The position numbers and the translations under genes were made by a program. A stretch of 64,000 nucleotides of DNA from Hyphomicrobiales bacterium (GTDB lineage Bacteria > Pseudomonadota > Alphaproteobacteria > Rhizobiales > Rhizobiaceae), in contig UBXG01000014.1 of NCBI GenBank assembly GCA_900469475.1, forward strand, positions 68,471-132,470, written 5' to 3'. Below are positions 61,221 through 64,000 of the stretch, piece by piece. Numbering within the stretch: position 1 is the stretch's first letter; every line of letters begins with the position of its first letter. A model generated the notes under the pieces. The model made no database searches. It was not told the DNA's origin and saw only the letters and a program-made list of their open reading frames with translations.

Positions 61221-62177
61221 CTAAGGGAAATAGCGGGCGAGGCTTGCGCGAACCCGGTCAAGCGGCGTTGCGTCGCGATCATCGGGCACGAAAGTCATGC
61301 CTGTGATCGCTTCATAGGCGCGTATATAGACCTTGGACGTCTCCTCGACCAACTCCCGTGGAATTTCCGGGATCTCGTCCTTATAGGGATCGCAGCGCTC
61401 CGTGACCCAGGCCCGCACGAAATCCTTGTCGAAGCTTTCGGGGCGCACACCGTTTTTGAAGCGGTCCTCGTAACTGTCGGCGAGCCAGTAGCGGCTGCTG
61501 TCGGGCGTGTGGATTTCGTCGGCAAGGATGATGGTGCCGTTTTCATCGGTCCCGAACTCATATTTGGTATCGACGAGGATCAGCCCCCGCTTGCGGGCGA
61601 TTTCCTGTCCGCGCGCGAACAGCGCAAAAGCATAATTCGTCAGCGTCTGCCACTGCTGCTGTGTCAGAAGCCCGCCCTCGACGATCTGCTTCGGCGTCAG
61701 AGGCTCGTCATGACCGCCGTCGAATTCCTTGCTGGTCGGGGTAATGATCGGCTGCGGCAGGATCTGGTTGTCGCGCATGCCATCCGGCAGGGTGATGCCG
61801 TACATCTCGCGCTGACCCTTCTTGTAGAGCGTCAGGATCGAGGTCCCGGTGGTGCCGGCGAGATAGCCGCGAACGACGACCTCGACAGGCAGGATATTCA
61901 GCCGCTTGCCGACCACCACGTTCGGGTCGGGATAGTCGATCACGTGGTTGGGGCAGATGTCGCGTGTTTGCTCGAACCAGTAGCGGGCGGTCTGCGTCAG
62001 CACCTGGCCCTTATAAGGAATGCAGGTGAGGATGCGGTCGAACGCGCTCAACCGGTCGGTGCTGATGATGATGCGGCTGCCGTCGAGCAGATCGTAATTT
62101 TCGCGCACCTTGCCGCGATAGTAGTTGGGCAATTCCGGAAAATAGGCTTCGGAGAGAGTTCGCAACGCGTCCACCAA
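61221..62177 (-). CDS. purC: Phosphoribosylaminoimidazole-succinocarboxamide synthase
   Basis: 318 residues, the long SAICAR synthase form. Characteristic blocks: YYRGKVRENYDLLDGSRIII (ATP site), SAFDRILTCIPYKG, VEVVVRGYLAGT, GLILVDTKYEFG and ADEIHTPDSSRYW. It joins aspartate to CAIR in purine synthesis. The only available starts are TTG 62177 or GTG 62174; no convincing SD precedes either, and a GCATCCG/CGGATGC hairpin (62188-62206) lies just upstream. Many rhizobia also carry a shorter purC elsewhere. Confidence 0.9.
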   Translation of the reverse strand: MVDALRTLSEAYFPELPNYYRGKVRENYDLLDGSRIIISTDRLSAFDRILTCIPYKGQVLTQTARYWFEQTRDICPNHVIDYPDPNVVVGKRLNILPVEVVVRGYLAGTTGTSILTLYKKGQREMYGITLPDGMRDNQILPQPIITPTSKEFDGGHDEPLTPKQIVEGGLLTQQQWQTLTNYAFALFARGQEIARKRGLILVDTKYEFGTDENGTIILADEIHTPDSSRYWLADSYEDRFKNGVRPESFDKDFVRAWVTERCDPYKDEIPEIPRELVEETSKVYIRAYEAITGMTFVPDDRDATPLDRVRASLARYFP

Positions 62178-62309
62178 CAGGCTCGTGCATCCGCCCGACG
62201 GATGCTTCTTGAGCGGACCCTTAGCGTATTGCGGCCGGAAGCGGAACGGTTTTCACATATATAATATGCAATTTGCCTTCCATCGCATGGCCGCAACAGC
62301 AAAATGCGG

Positions 62310-62990
62310 TCAGCTCGGCCGACGCCAGCCGCTTCTACTCCACTCGAGGATCGGCGTCGAAAACACGCCGATGATTTTCTCGCTCCAGCGCTTGCCGCCT
62401 AGATCGACAGGATCCCGCCAGCGTTCGGATTGCAGCATCGCAGCGCCGATCACCACGGGCTCGATGCCGCAATACGTTAAAAGAGAAAGACCTGCAACGA
62501 TCGAGGCGCCGCTGGAGATCACATCGTCGATCAGCGCGACGCGCTTTCCTTCCAGCAGTGGTAGCATGCGCGGGTCTATATAAAGGCGCTTCTCCTGGTT
62601 TGGCGTGGTGATGGAGGAGAGCGGGACCGAAAGCTCCTCGCGGTACCAGAATTTACGCGATGTTCCGAGCGGCACGTAGCGCGTATGGCCGAGTGCGCGG
62701 GCCACTGCCGCCGCCAGCGTCAGTCCGAGCGTCGGCAATCCGGCGACGACATCGATATCATATGCTGCCATTCGCTTCGCAAGCGTCTCCGCAAGAGCGT
62801 CCAACACGGTGAAGCTTGCCTGATTGACGATCAGCGATGCCAGCGCATGTTCGCCGTCGGCGAGCACGCGGATCGGCAGCCGCAATTGCCGCCCATCCGG
62901 CAGCTCGGCTACATAGAAATCCGCACGCTCCACCATTGGATCGAAGGTGCCCGGCGCATCCAGCTCCTGCCAGAAGTCATGAGGTTGCAT
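62310..62990 (-). CDS. PRPP-binding phosphoribosyltransferase
   Basis: 226 residues. The PRTase signature RVALIDDVISSGASIV is intact, and the fold begins LIVNQASFTVLDALAETLAK with GLPTLGLTLA as the pyrophosphate loop. The KFWYREELSVPLSSITTP flexible loop resembles adenine/xanthine-type PRTases. The acceptor base is not certain; it may salvage purines. It is 132 bp from purC on the same strand and 13 bp downstream of the pseudouridine synthase gene. Confidence 0.85.
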   Translation of the reverse strand: MQPHDFWQELDAPGTFDPMVERADFYVAELPDGRQLRLPIRVLADGEHALASLIVNQASFTVLDALAETLAKRMAAYDIDVVAGLPTLGLTLAAAVARALGHTRYVPLGTSRKFWYREELSVPLSSITTPNQEKRLYIDPRMLPLLEGKRVALIDDVISSGASIVAGLSLLTYCGIEPVVIGAAMLQSERWRDPVDLGGKRWSEKIIGVFSTPILEWSRSGWRRPS

Positions 62991-63003
62991 CGCGCTCAGC
63001 CTT

Positions 63004-63891
63004 CTACCGATTGACTTTCATTCCGGCGCGCCGATGCAAGCTCAGAATTTCGGCCTCGGTCAAGGCGCGCACGCCGCCCTTCGGCAGATCGCCAAGCGCG
63101 ATATCGCCAAAGGCAACGCGCACCAGCCGCAGGCATTCGATGCCGAGTGCCTCCAGCATGCGACGGATCTGGCGATTACGCCCTTCCTTCAGCTCCACCT
63201 CGATCCAGCTGTTGCGGTCGCCGCTGCGCAGCAGCCGGGCCGAGCTCGCGGTCAGGAGCTCACCATCGTCGACGATGCCACGCTCCATGCGTGCCAGCTG
63301 TTCCAGGTCCATGATGCGGTCGACCTGCACATGATAAGCCTTGCCAACATGGCTGACGGGGTCGAGCAGGGCCTGGGCCAATACCGTGTCGTTGGTGAAG
63401 AGCAGCAATCCCTCGCTCGCCTTGTCAAGGCGGCCGACGGGCGCGAGATGGCGGGCATCGATCTCCCTCAGGCAGTCATAAACGGTCGGCCGTCCTTCGG
63501 GATCGTCGCGCGTCGTCACCAGCCCGCGCGGCTTGTTCAGCATGAAATAGAGCTTCTTTTCGGCTGATATCTCCATGCCGTCAACCGCGAACTTCGAATG
63601 CTCCAGATCGACCCAGATGGCAGGATCGGAGATCAGGCGGCCGTCCACGGTCACGCGGCCTGCCACGATCAACGCTTCCGCCTGCGTGCGCGAGCAATAG
63701 CCGAGCTTCGAAAGCGCTCGTGGCAAGGTCACGCGCTTGCCCTCCGGCTCTGGGGTGCGCCTTGTCGCTTTGCCGGATCTCTGCGGTGATTGCCTTTGGC
63801 TCAACCGTCCTGCCTCATGAGCATGTTTCTCTGGCCCGACATCGCTGTCGGTGAAGGTCAATCCTTTCGCACGGCGGCGAGCAGGACGCAA
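63004..63891 (-). CDS. RsuA/RluB-type rRNA pseudouridine synthase
   Basis: 295 residues from TTG 63891; GTG 63732 is an alternative that would remove a basic 53-residue N-terminal extension. An S4 RNA-binding domain (LPRALSKLGYCSRTQAEALI) precedes the catalytic domain with Asp in GRLDKASEGLLLFTND and KEGRNRQIRRMLEALG. Members modify 16S U516 or 23S U2605. I cannot tell RsuA from RluB. The start is uncertain because no SD precedes either codon. Confidence 0.88.
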   Translation of the reverse strand: MRPARRRAKGLTFTDSDVGPEKHAHEAGRLSQRQSPQRSGKATRRTPEPEGKRVTLPRALSKLGYCSRTQAEALIVAGRVTVDGRLISDPAIWVDLEHSKFAVDGMEISAEKKLYFMLNKPRGLVTTRDDPEGRPTVYDCLREIDARHLAPVGRLDKASEGLLLFTNDTVLAQALLDPVSHVGKAYHVQVDRIMDLEQLARMERGIVDDGELLTASSARLLRSGDRNSWIEVELKEGRNRQIRRMLEALGIECLRLVRVAFGDIALGDLPKGGVRALTEAEILSLHRRAGMKVNR

Positions 63892-63930
63892 ACCCGCATT
63901 GTCGAAAAGGATCGGCGGTTTGGAAAAGCA

Positions 63931-63965
63931 GACAGGGCTCGCATTTCGTGGATGCGAGCCCTGTC
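63931..63965. other. Perfect 14-bp hairpin at the window edge
   Basis: GACAGGGCTCGCAT and ATGCGAGCCCTGTC pair around TTCGTGG. On the minus strand it is followed by TGCTTTTCC, so it may be the terminator of a gene beyond the right edge. The 109 bp after the pseudouridine synthase start hold no complete gene. Confidence 0.5.
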
Positions 63966-64000
63966 GCGGGCCGGAGCGGGCGATGGGGTCGGGTAGGCGG

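Overview
This 64 kb window is a piece of a rhizobial chromosome, most likely Rhizobium or a close relative in the Rhizobiaceae. The evidence is gene content: Irr next to fabA-fabB-fabI, a TIGR02300-type acidic protein beside tRNA-Ala(GGC), membrane-bound cytochrome CycM divergent from kdsB-pheA, DUF982 and DUF1127-like small proteins, a small alphaproteobacterial SRP RNA, and several palindromic intergenic repeats of rhizobial type. Coding density is high, codon use is GC-rich and even, and I see no phage, plasmid, transposase, integrase or CRISPR genes. It is core chromosome with small islands of change.

Layout. 1-6 kb: 3' end of an RNase D-like gene, an unknown Ala/Pro/Gln-rich protein, rpsA-cmk, a decayed paiB-like fragment, the TIGR02300 gene and tRNA-Ala. 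6-14 kb: GIY-YIG protein, membrane proteins, irr, the unsaturated fatty acid genes fabA-fabB-fabI, an acetyltransferase and an RsmC-like methyltransferase. 14-28 kb: the translation and RNA cluster, all on the minus strand (rimP-nusA-ylxR-infB, then a YcxB-like gene, rbfA-truB, an alpha/beta hydrolase, rpsO-pnp), preceded by a lytic transglycosylase whose 5' end carries a repeat doublet. 28-34 kb: recR, MOSC, LysE, a hydrolase/Lrp pair, ybaB, dnaX and SRP RNA. 34-41 kb: HIT-nudC, a WYL regulator, a VOC protein, pheA-kdsB, cycM and a patatin. 41-49 kb: AEC transporter with an unusual structured leader or sRNA, adenosine kinase, a CadD-like transporter, SH3 protein, a 2-hydroxyacid dehydrogenase, a second-type MurA, moeB/thiF and recF. 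49-57 kb: a streptomycin-kinase-like APH, dnaK-dnaJ and a class A PBP. 57-64 kb: small proteins, an SH3 protein with a WDR-rich tail, a candidate sRNA, a TolC-type lipoprotein, purC, a phosphoribosyltransferase and an rRNA pseudouridine synthase.

Functionally the window joins ribosome assembly and mRNA turnover (rpsA, rimP, nusA, infB, rbfA, truB, rpsO, pnp), envelope building (fabABI, kdsB, murA, PBP, lytic transglycosylase), DNA repair and replication (recR, dnaX, recF), protein folding (dnaKJ, SRP RNA) and nucleotide or cofactor metabolism. The most unusual points are: a structured RNA ending in a terminator ahead of the AEC transporter; a candidate ~200-nt sRNA near 59.1 kb; a chromosomal homologue of APH(3'')-I (StrA); a MurA with Asp in place of the fosfomycin-target Cys; a BIME-like repeat doublet read in frame inside a signal-peptide region; a terminator hairpin inside the rimP-nusA leader; and loss of aroA from its usual place beside cmk. 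Terminators, promoters and RNA structures were found by eye and not by folding software.
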